Shown: positions 18,138 through 31,588 of the stretch, in pieces
How positions within the stretch are numbered: the stretch's first letter is position 1
Layout of the letters: the number at the start of each line of letters is the position of its first letter
NCBI RefSeq assembly: GCF_009707485.1
Contig: NZ_CP046121.1
Coordinates: 124,001 to 188,000, forward strand
Reading direction: 5' to 3'
Origin: Nostocoides sp. HKS02
Lineage (GTDB): Bacteria; Actinomycetota; Actinomycetes; Actinomycetales; Dermatophilaceae
Length of the DNA stretch: 64,000 nucleotides
The notes under the pieces: generated by a model
Seen by the model: the letters and a program-made list of their open reading frames with translations, nothing else
The model's database searches: none
Told to the model about the DNA's origin: nothing
Made by a program: the position numbers and the translations under genes

Positions 18138-19094
18138 GTGACCCTGCCACCCTCCGGACCGCTGCGCAGTGGTCGACGGGTGGTGGCTGTCGTGGTGAGC
18201 TACAACCGTGCCGAGCTGCTGCGCGAGTGCCTGGCTGGCGTGACCGCCCAGACCCGCCCCGCGGACGCGGTCGTCGTGGTCGACAACGCGTCGACGGACG
18301 GCTCTGCCGACCTGGTGGCGAGCGAGTTCCCGAAGGCAGACCTGGTTCGGCTCACGACGAACACCGGGGGAGCGGGCGGCTTCGCAGCGGGCATGGCCCA
18401 GGCGCTCGACCGGCACGGCGCCGACCTCGTCTGGGTCATGGACGACGACACCGTGCCCAGCACCACCACGCTCGAGGCGCTGCTGGCGGCCGAGCAGGAC
18501 TACCCCGACGACCTCCAGCTCGTGGCCTCTCGGGTCACCTGGACCGATGGCCGCGACCAGGACCGCAACATCCCGCGCCCCGTGATCCTCGCGCGCGCCC
18601 GGCGTCGTCACGCGGCAGCGCTCGCGGGCGGTCGGCCCATGCGCACCGCATGCTTCGTCTCGCTGCTGGTCACCGCCGACGCCATCCGCCGGCATGGCCT
18701 GCCGACAGCGGACTTCTTCATCTGGAACGACGACTTCGAGTTCACTGCGCGGATCCTGCGCCGCAGCCCCGGCATCTACCTGCCCCGCGCCACGGTGGTC
18801 CACAAGACCCGTGAGCTGGGCACCCGCACCGCCGACCCGGGCGACCGCTTCTACTACGAGGTCCGCAACAAGGTCTGGACGTTCCGGGACGGCGCTGCCT
18901 TCGGCTTCCCCGAGGTGCTGCTCCGCGTGGCGATCGCCGTGGTCAACTGGGCGCGCTTCTTCGCCCACTCCGGCGACCGCGAGGTGCTCCGCACGGCACT
19001 CGTCCGGGGATTGCGCGACGGCCTCCGCGCGCGCCCCCGGCCCAACCGCGAGGTGCTCCGGGAGGCGGGGTACGAGCTCGGGGCCGCATGGTGA
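18138..19094 (+). CDS. GT2 glycosyltransferase, GlfT1-like galactofuranosyltransferase
   Basis: 318-residue cytoplasmic GT-A enzyme. The donor-binding VVSYNRAELL near the N-terminus, VVVDNASTDGS near 49, the metal-binding DDDT motif near 108 and FFIWNDDFEFTARI near 196 are typical. Length and motifs resemble mycobacterial GlfT1 (Rv3782), which adds the first galactofuranose residues to the lipid-linked linker. Context supports this: a GlfT2-like gene follows with a 7-nt overlap, and glf, glfT2 and a Wzm/Wzt exporter lie about 9 kb downstream. The acceptor here is unknown. Confidence 0.8.
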   Translation: MTLPPSGPLRSGRRVVAVVVSYNRAELLRECLAGVTAQTRPADAVVVVDNASTDGSADLVASEFPKADLVRLTTNTGGAGGFAAGMAQALDRHGADLVWVMDDDTVPSTTTLEALLAAEQDYPDDLQLVASRVTWTDGRDQDRNIPRPVILARARRRHAAALAGGRPMRTACFVSLLVTADAIRRHGLPTADFFIWNDDFEFTARILRRSPGIYLPRATVVHKTRELGTRTADPGDRFYYEVRNKVWTFRDGAAFGFPEVLLRVAIAVVNWARFFAHSGDREVLRTALVRGLRDGLRARPRPNREVLREAGYELGAAW

Positions 19095-21438
19095 GTGTGC
19101 GGATCGGCGGGCTCGTCCGCGAGCCCGTGGTGGCTCAGGCCCGCTCCCTCACGGGTAGCCCCCACGTGTCAGCAGGGGCCCGGGTGGCTTTCGACCGATG
19201 GCTCGCGGCGCTCCCACTGGGCTACTGGGCACGGTTCACGACCCTGGAGACCGTGCGCCTCCAGCTCAGCTCGACCGCTCCCGTCGACGTCACCGTCGTG
19301 GCCAGCGACGCAGCGGGCCGGGTGCGCACTGTGGCATCCGGTGAGGCTGGCGTCGCCGGCGCGCCCGACCTGGTCATCGACGTCCCGGTGTCCGCCTGTG
19401 CCGGCGGCGGCTGGGTGTGGCCGGAGGTCCAGGCCCGCACCGAGGCCGCCGAGGTGAGCTTCGGCTGGTATGCCGTCGGCGTGGCTCCGCCCGCGCGCTC
19501 GCTCGCGGTCGCCGTGCCGACTTTCGACCGGCACGACGCCGTGCTCCGCCAGCTCGACGTGCTCGCCGCGGCCCTCGAGGACGGCGTGCTCGATGACGTC
19601 GTCGGCCTCGTGGTGGTCATCGACCAGGGCTCGGTCCCCGTGACCGACGCCCCCGGTTGGCCCCAGGCCGCAGCACGGCTCGGCGACCGGCTCCGCCACG
19701 TCCGACAGGGCAACCTCGGCGGGTCTGGAGGCTTCACGCGCGGACTCGTCGAGGCCTTCGCCAACCCCACGATCGAGCACGTGGCGCTGATCGACGACGA
19801 CGCGTTCCCCCAGCCGGAGGGCCTGGCCAGCGCGTGGGCCTTCGCCCAAGCGACCGCGCGACCGACCATTGTGGGCGGCCACATGTTCGACGCGGCGCGG
19901 CCGACGGTGCTCTACCGTCTGGGCGAGGTGCTCGATCGTCGCCGGTTCACCTGGACCAGCCTGTCCGGCACCCCCAGGAACTGCGACCTGGCCGACCAGC
20001 CGGTCACCCGCCACCGGTGGATGGGTCCCGCCCGCGAGGTGGACTTCCAGCCGTGGTGGCTGGCCGTGGTTCCTCGTGAGGCCGTCGACAGCACCGGTCT
20101 GCCGCTGCCGTTCTTCCTCAAGTGGGACGACGTCGAGTTCGGCCTCCGCGCGGGCCGGTCTGGGGTGGCGTCCGTCGTCCTGCCGGGCGCGGCGGTCTGG
20201 CACGACGCGTGGACCGGCAAGGCCAACGAGACAACCTGGCCGGCATACTTCCTGCTGCGCAACCGGATCGTCACGGCGCTCCTCCTCGGTCATCGACCGT
20301 GGCTGCTGGCGGCCGAGTGGCTGGCCGTCAGCGCGCGGCACGCACTGCGCCGTGAGCCCGGTGCCCTGGCGCTACGGCGGGCCGCGCTCCAGGACGTCCT
20401 CGCAGGCCCGGCCTGGCTGCACCGCGACCTGCCCACAGCCCGGCACCGCGCCCAGGAGGCCGCGGTTCGTGAGGCGGTCGCACCACACCCGCTGTCCAGC
20501 GCCCTGTCGACCCTCGCCGTGAGCGGGCGCCTGGTCGCCGCGTGGTCCCGGCTCGGCGCGGCATACCGGTCGGCGGCGCGGGAGGCGACCACGCTGGAGG
20601 CGTGGCAGCGCACCTTTGCGCAGGCCGCCGAGCCGGCCGGCGCGACCGATGCCGAGAGCGCGGCGCCCCACCCGGGCCGGGTGCGCTGGTCCATCGTCGT
20701 GGTGAGCTACCACAGTCTCGCGATGCTCGAGAAGTACTGGCGTGGACTGCTCGACGGGTCGGGCGAGGTCGAGGTCATCATCGTCGACAACGCCGACCAA
20801 CCCAGCGTCGAGGCGTTTGCCCGAGCCGAGGGCTACACCTACCTGTCCATGGGGACCAACCTCGGGTTGTCCACCGCCAACAACCGGGGTGCCGACCTCG
20901 CCCGCGGCGACTACCTGCTTGTTCGCGAACCCCGACCTCGGGGTGCGCGTCGCCGACCTGCCGACGCTGGCTGCGGAGATCGACCGCACCGGTGGCATCG
21001 TCACGCCGCGCCTGGACTTCCCCGACGGCACACCCCAGAGTGCGGCCCGCGGGGGAGCCGTTCCTGTTGGCCAAGCTCGCCCACCGCGGGTTGGCCCCGG
21101 CCGGCTCGATGCAGCGCTACCTGTGGCCCGTCGGACCCTACGAGAGCGGTCCGGTGCGGTGGGTGGCCGGCGGAGCCACGGCGCTGTCAGCCGGGGCCTT
21201 CGCCCAGCTGGGCGGCTGGCCCGAGGAGTACTTCCTCTACATGGAGGACGTCGAGCTCGGGGTCCGCGCCGGGGCCCTGGGGCTGCCGGTGTCGGTGACC
21301 GCACAGGTCCGCTGGGTGCACGAGTGGCGGGGCGACTCGCGCGGCGGGCGGATCAACCGCGGCCACGTGCTCCATGCCCGCAGCGCCCTGCGGTTCTACG
21401 CCCGGCACCCGAGGTACCTCGGGTGGCCGCCGCACTGA
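19088..21438 (+). CDS. two-domain glycosyltransferase: GlfT2-like module fused to a second GT2 module; frame broken twice
   Basis: About 782 residues after repair. Residues 1-135 form a beta-rich N-terminal part like that of GlfT2. A first GT-A domain (about 138-450) has GNLGGSGGFTRG, DDD at 236-238, FLKWDD ending at 348 and the downstream WHDAWT histidine. A second GT2 domain (about 533-782) starts WSIVVVSYHS and has MEDVELGVRAG. An extra T in CTTGTT (20918-20923) and an extra G in a run at 21051-21055 break the second domain; removing them restores DYLLFANPDLGV and AARGEPFLLAK. It may extend a heteropolymer, adding galactofuranose plus another sugar (inference). Confidence 0.78.
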
Positions 21439-21467
21439 GGTCGGACGCTGCGGGGCGGCGCTGCTGG

Positions 21468-22715
21468 TCAGCCCTGTGAGGGCTTGCCGTCGGTGCCGGC
21501 GGGCGGGGCCTCGAGCGGCTGGTCCTCGCGCAGGAGGGTGAACAGTGCCTTGGCGCGGGCGGTGTCCCACTTGACCGAGCTGCCTGCCGAGGTCTGGTAG
21601 TTCACGCTCTGGATCGGGACGACCAGCGACAGTCCCTGGCCGTTCGAGATGGCACGCATGGCCTGCAGGACCCGCAGGACGTCCCACATCGTGGTGTCCT
21701 GGCCGACGGTCAGCCCGGTGCTCGCCGCATGGGTGAACCCGTAGTACTCGGTCGGCACGAGCACGGTCGACGGCGTCGCGGCCTTCTTCATGATCGCGGC
21801 GAGGAACTGACGCTGCCGCTCGGCCCGGCCGATGTCGCCTCGGGGATCGGAGTACCGCGCCCGCACGTATCCCAGGGCGTTCTTGCCATTGAGGGTCTGG
21901 CAGCCCTTCTTGAGGTTGATGCCGGCGTGCGGGTCGTTCATGTGGAACGGCACACAGATGTCGACGCCGCCGAGGCTGTCGACCACGCCGGCGAAGCCGC
22001 CGAACCCGATCTCGACGTAGCCGTCGAGCCGGATGCCCATGGCGTTCTGCAGTGTCTCGACGAGCAGCTTGGGGCCGCCGATGGCGTATGCCGCGTTGAT
22101 CTTGTTGCTGTGGTGCCCCGGGATCGGCACGTAGCTGTCGCGGGGGATCGAGATGAGGGCGGGCTTGCCACCGCCTGCGGGCACGTGGACGAGGATGATC
22201 GAGTCGGTGCGCTGACCGTCGGCAGATCCGGTCGTGAGCTCCTTCTTCTGCTGGGCGGTGAGCCCGGCGCGGCTGTCGCTGCCGACCAGGAGGTAGTCGT
22301 GGCCCTTGCCCTGGGGTGGCTGCTGCGCCGCGGGTGTGGTGTCGACGCGCGCCACCTGGCCCCAGGCGTCGAAGGGCACCCAGATCATGAAGGCCAACCA
22401 CGCCAGGACCAGCAGCGCGACCACGGCCACGACCAGGCGGCCGCGGCGTCGCGGCCGTCGAACTCGTGGCTCTGGTCGAGCCTGCGCGCCTCCGTAGGCG
22501 CCTGGCTGGGCCGGGCCGGCTCCGGAGAGGGGTCCGCCCCGTCGGCGGTCGGCGGTGCGTGCGCCCCCGGCCGCGGTGGCCGCGACCCCGGCCCGGGTCG
22601 CCCGGGTCGCCCGGCCCGCACGGCCCGTACCCAGGGTCCGGCTGCGGGTGTCGACGGTGTAGACCTCGTCGTCGGAGCTCGCGCTCCCGGCGTCCCAGTC
22701 CTCAGGCGTCGTCAT
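21468..22715 (-). CDS. LytR-CpsA-Psr (LCP) family wall-polymer ligase
   Basis: 415-residue membrane-anchored transferase that attaches polyprenyl-linked anionic or neutral polymers to peptidoglycan. A basic, disordered N-terminal region of about 90 residues (Ala/Gly/Arg-rich) precedes one membrane helix (about 92-113). The external LCP domain has LVGSDSRAG, the arginine-rich RTDSIILVHV, PALISIPRDSYVPIPG and NKINAAYAIGG, the lipid-pyrophosphate binding residues of the family. In this locus it is the likely ligase for the galactan or another polymer. The start overlaps DUF2304 by 14 nt. Confidence 0.9.
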   Translation of the reverse strand: MTTPEDWDAGSASSDDEVYTVDTRSRTLGTGRAGRATRATRAGVAATAAGGARTADRRRGGPLSGAGPAQPGAYGGAQARPEPRVRRPRRRGRLVVAVVALLVLAWLAFMIWVPFDAWGQVARVDTTPAAQQPPQGKGHDYLLVGSDSRAGLTAQQKKELTTGSADGQRTDSIILVHVPAGGGKPALISIPRDSYVPIPGHHSNKINAAYAIGGPKLLVETLQNAMGIRLDGYVEIGFGGFAGVVDSLGGVDICVPFHMNDPHAGINLKKGCQTLNGKNALGYVRARYSDPRGDIGRAERQRQFLAAIMKKAATPSTVLVPTEYYGFTHAASTGLTVGQDTTMWDVLRVLQAMRAISNGQGLSLVVPIQSVNYQTSAGSSVKWDTARAKALFTLLREDQPLEAPPAGTDGKPSQG

Positions 22716-23127
22716 TGGTGGCGGCCTCCTGCGCGGGAACCTCGGGTGCGGGTGCGGGTGCGGGTGCGGATGCCGGCTCGGCCACCGGGTCCCGGGGCGG
22801 CGCGGCCTCGTCGAGGGCGATGCGGCGGGCTAGGCGGGTGTAGCGGTTCTCCAGCTCGCGGAAGCGCATGTAGCTGGTCAGGGTGAACGACAGGAACGCC
22901 AGCACCAGGGCGTAGAGCACGACGTCGGTGCCGCGGCCGACGCCGACCAGGTGGGCGATGGAGTTCCAGACACTCGGGAACAGGATCGACCACACCGCGA
23001 AGGCTGCGAACCCGACGAGCCCGAGCCGGCGGACCGCCTGGGTGCGGACACCCCGGGAGAAGACGAGTCGCCCGGCGATCGCCAGCACGACACCGATGAG
23101 GACGATCTGGATCAGCAGGAGGTTCAT
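22702..23127 (-). CDS. DUF2304 membrane protein
   Basis: 141-residue protein with three predicted membrane helices (about 3-22, 36-53, 65-85) and a charged, coiled-coil-like stretch (MRFRELENRYTRLARRIAL) after the last helix. The C-terminus contains a Pro-Ala repeat (APAPAPAP) encoded by tandem GCGGGT units near 22747-22770. DUF2304 genes commonly follow a GT2 gene, as here (4-nt overlap with the gene at 23124-23828), and may anchor or tune that enzyme at the membrane (inference). Confidence 0.85.
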   Translation of the reverse strand: MNLLLIQIVLIGVVLAIAGRLVFSRGVRTQAVRRLGLVGFAAFAVWSILFPSVWNSIAHLVGVGRGTDVVLYALVLAFLSFTLTSYMRFRELENRYTRLARRIALDEAAPPRDPVAEPASAPAPAPAPEVPAQEAATNDDA

Positions 23128-23828
23128 CGCAGGATCAGCTCCGCGAGGATGTTGATCGAGTTCCAGAGGGACTGGCCCTTGGCCTTCGAGTAGTCGGTGT
23201 AGAGGATGTGGACCGGCTCCTCGGCATACGCCACGGGGTGACCGTCGATCTGCATGCTGCCGATCTGGGCCACCAGCTCGGAGGCGTGGGCCATGCGGTC
23301 CTGGGTGAGGTGGATCTGCTGGACGACCCGGCGGTCGATGACCCGCAGGCCGTTGTGCGCGTCGGTGAGCCGGGTCTTGGTCGTGGCGTTGGTGTAGGCC
23401 ACCGCGAGGCGCAGGACGAGGCGCTTGAGCGGGCTGGGCTTCGTGCGCTCATCGAGGAAGCGTGACCCGAAGACCACCTGCACGTCGCCGCGTCGGAGCC
23501 GCTCGACCATCACCACCACGTCGTCGACCTGGTGCTGCCCGTCGGCGTCGAAGGTCACCACGCAGCGCATGCCCGGGTCGGACAGGGCGTACTCGAACCC
23601 GGTCTGCAGGGCGGCCCCCTGACCGAGGTTGACCGGGTGGCGCACCACCTTGGCGCCGGCCGACTCAGCCTCGCGGGCGGAGTCGTCGCTGGAGCCGTCG
23701 TCGACACAGACGACGTGGGGGAAGGTGAGCCGCGCAGTACGGACGACCTCGGCGATCACCGCGGCCTCGTTGTAGAGCGGGACCACCAGCCAGACGTCGT
23801 CGTAGCCGGGGACGAGGTTGTCGTTCAT
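23124..23828 (-). CDS. GT2 glycosyltransferase, polyprenyl-phosphate sugar synthase type
   Basis: 234-residue single-domain GT-A transferase. VWLVVPLYNEAAVI near 12, VCVDDGSSDDS near 40, NLGQGAALQTGFEYAL near 67 and TFDADGQHQVDDV near 92 match dolichol/polyprenyl-phosphate glycosyltransferases. There is no C-terminal membrane region, so it probably works with the DUF2304 membrane protein encoded immediately downstream. It likely loads a sugar onto a polyprenyl carrier for extracytoplasmic glycosylation; the sugar is unknown. Confidence 0.87.
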   Translation of the reverse strand: MNDNLVPGYDDVWLVVPLYNEAAVIAEVVRTARLTFPHVVCVDDGSSDDSAREAESAGAKVVRHPVNLGQGAALQTGFEYALSDPGMRCVVTFDADGQHQVDDVVVMVERLRRGDVQVVFGSRFLDERTKPSPLKRLVLRLAVAYTNATTKTRLTDAHNGLRVIDRRVVQQIHLTQDRMAHASELVAQIGSMQIDGHPVAYAEEPVHILYTDYSKAKGQSLWNSINILAELILR

Positions 23829-23855
23829 CGGGTTCAGCGTACGGCGTGCCGCAGC

Positions 23856-24767
23856 TCAGCGGCCTTTGCCACCCGGGCGCGAGAGCACGTGGTCTCTCAG
23901 GTTCCGCACACCCTGGGTCTGTTTGGTGCGGTACGCCTTGGGCAGGAGGGTGGCGGCGTTGAGCCGAGAGGTGAGGTGGAGCCGCGCCGTCCGGGCCGCG
24001 CGGTGCCAGCCGATGTCCTCGAACTCATCGGCCATCCCGTTGAAGAAGTCGCGCTCCTCGATGAACCGGGTGCCCTCGAGGGCACGCCAGCTCGAGTCCG
24101 ACTCGCGGTGACGGCGGTACTGGAAGCACGTCTCGTCGTCGACGGCGAGCGCACCCCCGGCCTTGATGAGGTCGAGGGCCAGGGCGAGGTCCTGCACGAC
24201 GTTCAGCCCCTCGCGGAAGCCGGTGCGCAACAGCGCCTCGGACTGCCAGGCGATGCTCGGGAAGTACAGCCAGTTGCCGCGCATCAGGGAGATCGCGAGG
24301 GCCTCGCCGGCGAGCAGGCGGGTGCCGGTGCCGCGGGGCGAGAGGACCGACTTCACCCTGTCGACGAGGCTCGGCTCACCGACCATGCCGCGCTCGTCGA
24401 TGACCTCGACGCCGGGCTGGATGATCTGGGCCTGCGGGAACCTCTCGTGCGTGCGCAGGACGCAGTCGAGGTAGTTGGGCAGCATCACGTCGTCGGCACC
24501 CATCACCACCGCGAGCTCGTGCTTCACGAACGTCAGAGCCTTGCGGTAGTTGCCGTTTGCGCCGAGGTTCTGCTCGTTGCGGGTGTAGACCACGCGCGAG
24601 TCCGACGCGACGAGGTTGGCGAAGTAGGTCGGGACGTCGGGGTCGGGGTAGCCGTCGTCCACCACCGTGAGCACCCAGTCCTGGTGGTGCTGCCGAAGGA
24701 CGGACTCGACGGCCTGCTTCATCATGGCGACATCGCCGTAGTACGGCAGGAGCACGTCAACAGTCAC
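23856..24767 (-). CDS. GT2 glycosyltransferase
   Basis: 303-residue GT-A transferase starting VTVDVLLPYYGDV, with TVVDDGYPDPDV near 35, NLGANGNYRKAL near 66 and the MGADDVM acidic motif near 86. The C-terminal third is helix-rich and basic, with no membrane helix. GTG 24767 is preceded by AAGGACC, a reasonable ribosome-binding site, and gives the family N-terminus exactly; the longer ORF upstream is unsupported. It lies 27 bp upstream of the polyprenyl-phosphate transferase in the same direction, likely as one operon with DUF2304 and LCP. Confidence 0.86.
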   Translation of the reverse strand: MTVDVLLPYYGDVAMMKQAVESVLRQHHQDWVLTVVDDGYPDPDVPTYFANLVASDSRVVYTRNEQNLGANGNYRKALTFVKHELAVVMGADDVMLPNYLDCVLRTHERFPQAQIIQPGVEVIDERGMVGEPSLVDRVKSVLSPRGTGTRLLAGEALAISLMRGNWLYFPSIAWQSEALLRTGFREGLNVVQDLALALDLIKAGGALAVDDETCFQYRRHRESDSSWRALEGTRFIEERDFFNGMADEFEDIGWHRAARTARLHLTSRLNAATLLPKAYRTKQTQGVRNLRDHVLSRPGGKGR

Positions 24768-24819
24768 GGAGGGTCCTTCGTCGGGTCGGGCGTCGGCGGT
24801 CCCGGGACGGACCCGGGCG

Positions 24820-24837
24820 CTACCTGGCGCTAGGTAG
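24820..24837. promoter_or_regulatory. palindrome in a divergent spacer
   Basis: CTACCT and AGGTAG flank GGCGCT in the 115-bp spacer between the divergent genes at 24767 and 24883. It could be an operator serving both directions; no regulator is assigned. Confidence 0.35.
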
Positions 24838-24882
24838 AGTAACGGACCTGCGTGACGACCCCGATCGACCAGGAGCCCGCCG

Positions 24883-25940
24883 GTGGACATCCAGAACCAC
24901 TTCTACGGACATTCGGCGGTCCTGGCGGCGTATGCCGGGCGGCGGCGACCGCAGCACGTGCGTGGCCTGATCCAGCACGGCTGGACGACGTCCTCGCCGC
25001 TGGCCGTGCAGTTCGGCGACTTCCCGGACGTCGGCCGCGACGACGGTCGCCGGCTGCTCGTGTGGTCCCACCAGTCGCGGGCCTGGTCGCCGGACGCGGC
25101 TGACCGGCCGACCACCGCGCTCGGGGCGCCGTTCGCCTACCTCGCGCAGTCCGCCGAGGTGACAGCGCTGGGGATCACGGCCACGCGAGGAACCCTGGTG
25201 ATGCCGCTGCACGGCACCCGGCTCATCGAGGTCGGCGGCGACCACGGGCTGCTTGCCCGCTACTACCGCGAGACCGAGGGAGCGTGCACCGTCTGCCTGC
25301 ACCACGACGACGTCGCCCGGCCGCACCTGGTCTCGGCTTGGCAGCAGGCGGGTCACCGTGTCGTGACAGCCGGGTCGCGCGAGGACCCGCAGTTCCTCGG
25401 ACGGATCCTGCGTCTGGTCGCCGAGCACCGGCGGACCGTCTCGAACCGGCTCATGACCTCGATCATGTATGCCGCCGCCCTGGGTCGCGAGGTCGCGGTC
25501 CACGGCGACCCCCTCAGCCTCGGTGGTGCCGACAACGTGTCGCTCGAGTGGATCGCCGCGACCTGGCCGGAGCTCCACGGCCAGCAGCTCGACGGCGCCG
25601 CGGCGACGACGACGGCGCGCGCGGAGATCGGCTGGGACAACGTCCTTCCCCCGACGAGCTGGTGCGCGTCCTCGGCTGGACCGGCCCCGCCTGGCGGGCC
25701 GGGGTCGACTACTGGACCGCGGGCCCACTGCGCAAGGCCCGCAACGTGCTGGGCTTCGGAGCGCGCGCCGAGGGGTCCACGGAGACCGAGCAGGGCATCA
25801 GCCCGCTGCACTTCCTTCGACACCCGCTGTCCCACCTGCCGAAGCCGCTTCCGCGTCGGGTGCCCGTGCTCGACCCGCTGCCAGAGCCGAGCGTGGTCGC
25901 GCCGACCGGCACCGACCCCTCACTGACCGAGTCCCGCTGA
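24883..25940 (+). CDS. uncharacterised envelope-cluster protein, possibly GT-B-like; frame broken once
   Basis: About 352 residues after repair. I do not recognise a characterised family. The start DIQNHFYGHSAVLAAYAG and the middle TSIMYAAALGREVAVHG resemble, weakly, proteins of surface-polysaccharide clusters with a GT-B-like fold. A run of five C at 25648-25652 is one short; adding one joins WDNVLPP to DELVRVLGW and gives a stop at 25938-25940. The basic C-terminal third contains LRKARNVLGF and a Pro-rich tail. No signal peptide or membrane helix is seen. Its position between glycosyltransferases and a flippase suggests glycan assembly. Confidence 0.6.
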
Positions 25941-25957
25941 GCCCACCGCCCGCCGCG

Positions 25958-27383
25958 TCAGCGGCGAATGACGAGGTGGACGCGCTTGAGCGCGAACGCG
26001 CCCAACGCGACCACGCACGCGATGCGCACCAGGGAGACCCCGCCACTGGTGGGGAGCAGGGCTCCCAAGGCGCACATCGCACCGCCGAGGACCATGGGCG
26101 GCACGAGCACTCGCATGTGCCAGTGCACGCCGCTCACCCGATGAGCAAGCCAGCCAGCGCCCAGGAACATCCCGGCATACGTCACCGGGAAGCCGACGGC
26201 GAGCAGCCGCACGTCCAGCTGGGACAGGGCCGCTGCGCTCGCGAGCCCCACCGCCAATGCGGTGGGGGTGGTGATCGACAAGCCAAAGGTGCGCCCGCTC
26301 GCGAACACCAGGTGCACGTTGCCGAGGTATCCCACGGACAGGATCGTGCCGAAGGCGACGATCCCCACCTGGGGCGCGAGCTGGGCGGGCTGGAAGTCGG
26401 CCCCCGCCGCGAGCCGAAGCAGCCAGGGCGACAGCAGCGACACCCCGCTGGCCATGGTCGCCGCGAGGTAGGCCACGTCGACGGCGGTGTGCTCGAGGAC
26501 TTCGGCCCGCTCCGACTGCGCCGCGCGGTAGACGGTCGGCCCCCAGGAGTTGTTCATCGCCGCCGTGACCACCCCGGGGGCCATGCCGAGCAACATCGCC
26601 ACTGACAGCCGCGCGACCTGGGCGCGGTCGAACAGCGCGCCCGCCACGACGAGCAGACCTCCGTTGGCCGCAAAGATCGCCACCATGTGGGGCAGCATCG
26701 GCAGACCCATCCGCAGTGCCGTGCGGGTGTCACCGGCCTCGTGGTGGTGTGGTCCGCTGCGGAGCGTCACGGTGAGGCCGACCAGGGCGGCCACGGCGTA
26801 GCCGCCCAGCATGCCGAGCAGGTAGCGCTCCGGCGTGGCGTGACGCGCCACGAGTGTGAGCCCCAGCAAGGGGCCGCCCAGAGTGGAGATCAGCGAGAGA
26901 CCGACGAAGGGCAGGGGCCGGTCCAGCACACGGAGCATCGCCTGCGAGTCCTCGACCGCGACGTAGCAGGCCGCCGTCAGGAGGGCGATGACCACCGCCC
27001 GTCGTAGGTCCGTGGCGAGCGCCTGGTTCCACAGCGGCGACAGGAGCACGACAGACCCGACGAGCAGGCTCGTGATCGTCACGGCGCGCACCATCAGTGA
27101 CCGCGCGCCGTCCTGACCGCTGCGCCCGAGCAGGCCCTGCCGGGTGATCACCGAGGACATCCCCAAACCGCTGACCATCATGCCGATCTGCATGACGACG
27201 ATGCCGATCGAGACGACGCCGTAGGCATCGACGCCCAGCAGGCGCGTCACCGCAGGCGTGACGGCGGCGTTGGCCAGGACCGGTGCTGCTTGTTCCGAGC
27301 GTGTACAGCGAGCCGCGACCGAGGACGCCACGGCTCGCGGCCGCGCCGATGCTCGTCGTGGGCGGGTCCTCCGAAAGGGTCAC
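25958..27383 (-). CDS. polysaccharide flippase (Wzx/MATE-like), frame broken near its start
   Basis: About 474 residues after repair, with around 12 to 14 predicted membrane helices throughout. The N-terminus reads GSLYTLGTAAPVLANAAVTP once the extra T in CTTGTT (27289-27294, plus strand) is removed, which is the typical first helix of oligosaccharide translocases. It would move a polyprenyl-linked glycan across the membrane. GTG 27383 is the best start after repair, although it lacks a clear ribosome-binding site. The locus also has an ABC (Wzm/Wzt) exporter, so two export routes may serve two polymers. Confidence 0.8.
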
Positions 27384-27453
27384 GCGGTCAAGGCAACCAC
27401 ATGGGGCCTGCTGCGTCCCAGAGGGGCCCGGAGGGGTCATGGCGCTCGTGTAA

Positions 27454-30697
<3,244 letters not shown>

Positions 30698-30701
<4 letters not shown>

Positions 30702-31585
30702 GCGACCTCACCGTGGGGTCGGGCGCGGTCGCGCCCGCCCTGCCCCCTTGCGTGAGCCCGGCGTCGGCGGGGGACTGCTCGACGTGGTCCGGTGGCGCTT
30801 CCTGCTCAGCCTGTTGGTGCGCAAGGAGCTGAAGATCCGCTACCGCGGCTCGGTGCTCGGGCTGCTGTGGAGCTACGTCAAGCCGGGGCTGCAGTTCCTC
30901 GTGTTCTACGTCGCGCTCGGCATCTTCCTGGCGGTCAACCGCGGCATCCCGGCGTATGCCGTGTACCTGTTCGCGGGCATCGTGGCGATCAACTTCTTCA
31001 ACGAGATCTTCGGCAACGCCACGCGTTCGGTCGTGCTCAATGCCGACCTGGTCAAGAAGATCTACCTGCCCCGTGAGCTTGTTCCCGACCTCGATGATCT
31101 GGGTGGCCGGCGCCCACCTGCTTCCGCAGCTGGTCGTCCTCACTGCCGGCGCGCTCACCTTCGGCTGGCGACCCGGCCTGCTCAACCTGCTCGCCGGGCT
31201 GGTCGCCATCATCATCGTGGGGATCCTCTCCCTGGGCCTGGGACTGATGTTCTCGGCCGTCAATGTGCTGTTCCGCGACGCCGAGAACATCGTCGACCTC
31301 ATGCTCATGGTCGCGACCTGGGCCTCGCCCGTCCTCTACACCTGGGACAAGGTGCGCGACCACGTACCCCACTGGTTGTGGATCCTGTACCAGCTCAACC
31401 CGATCACGTCCGCGGTCGAGCTCATGCACTACTGCTTCTGGTACCCCGCCACCAACGGATCGAGCCAGCTGCCGCCGTCCATGTGGGCGTGGGCCGCGGT
31501 GGCGGTCCTGACCAGCCTGCTGGCGCTCGTCGGTGGCCAGCTGGTGTTCGCCCGGCTCTCCGGCCGTTTCGCCCAGGAGCTCTGA
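30698..31585 (+). CDS. polysaccharide ABC exporter permease (Wzm type), frame broken twice
   Basis: 295 residues after repair, with six predicted membrane helices and the family segment KELKIRYRGSVLGLLWSYVKP near residue 40. One C is missing from the run at 30743-30747 and one T is extra in CTTGTT at 31078-31083; repair restores APALPPLREPGVG and YLPRELFPTSMIWVAG. ATG 30698 overlaps the glfT2 stop. With the Wzt ATPase downstream it resembles Rv3783/Rv3781, the pair assigned to lipid-linked galactan export in mycobacteria. Confidence 0.85.
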
Positions 31586-31588
31586 GCC

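Noticed and set aside
21000..24800. Long plus-strand frames antisense to the LCP, DUF2304 and GT2 genes
   Set aside because: They mirror high-GC codon bias of the minus-strand genes and show no family motifs.
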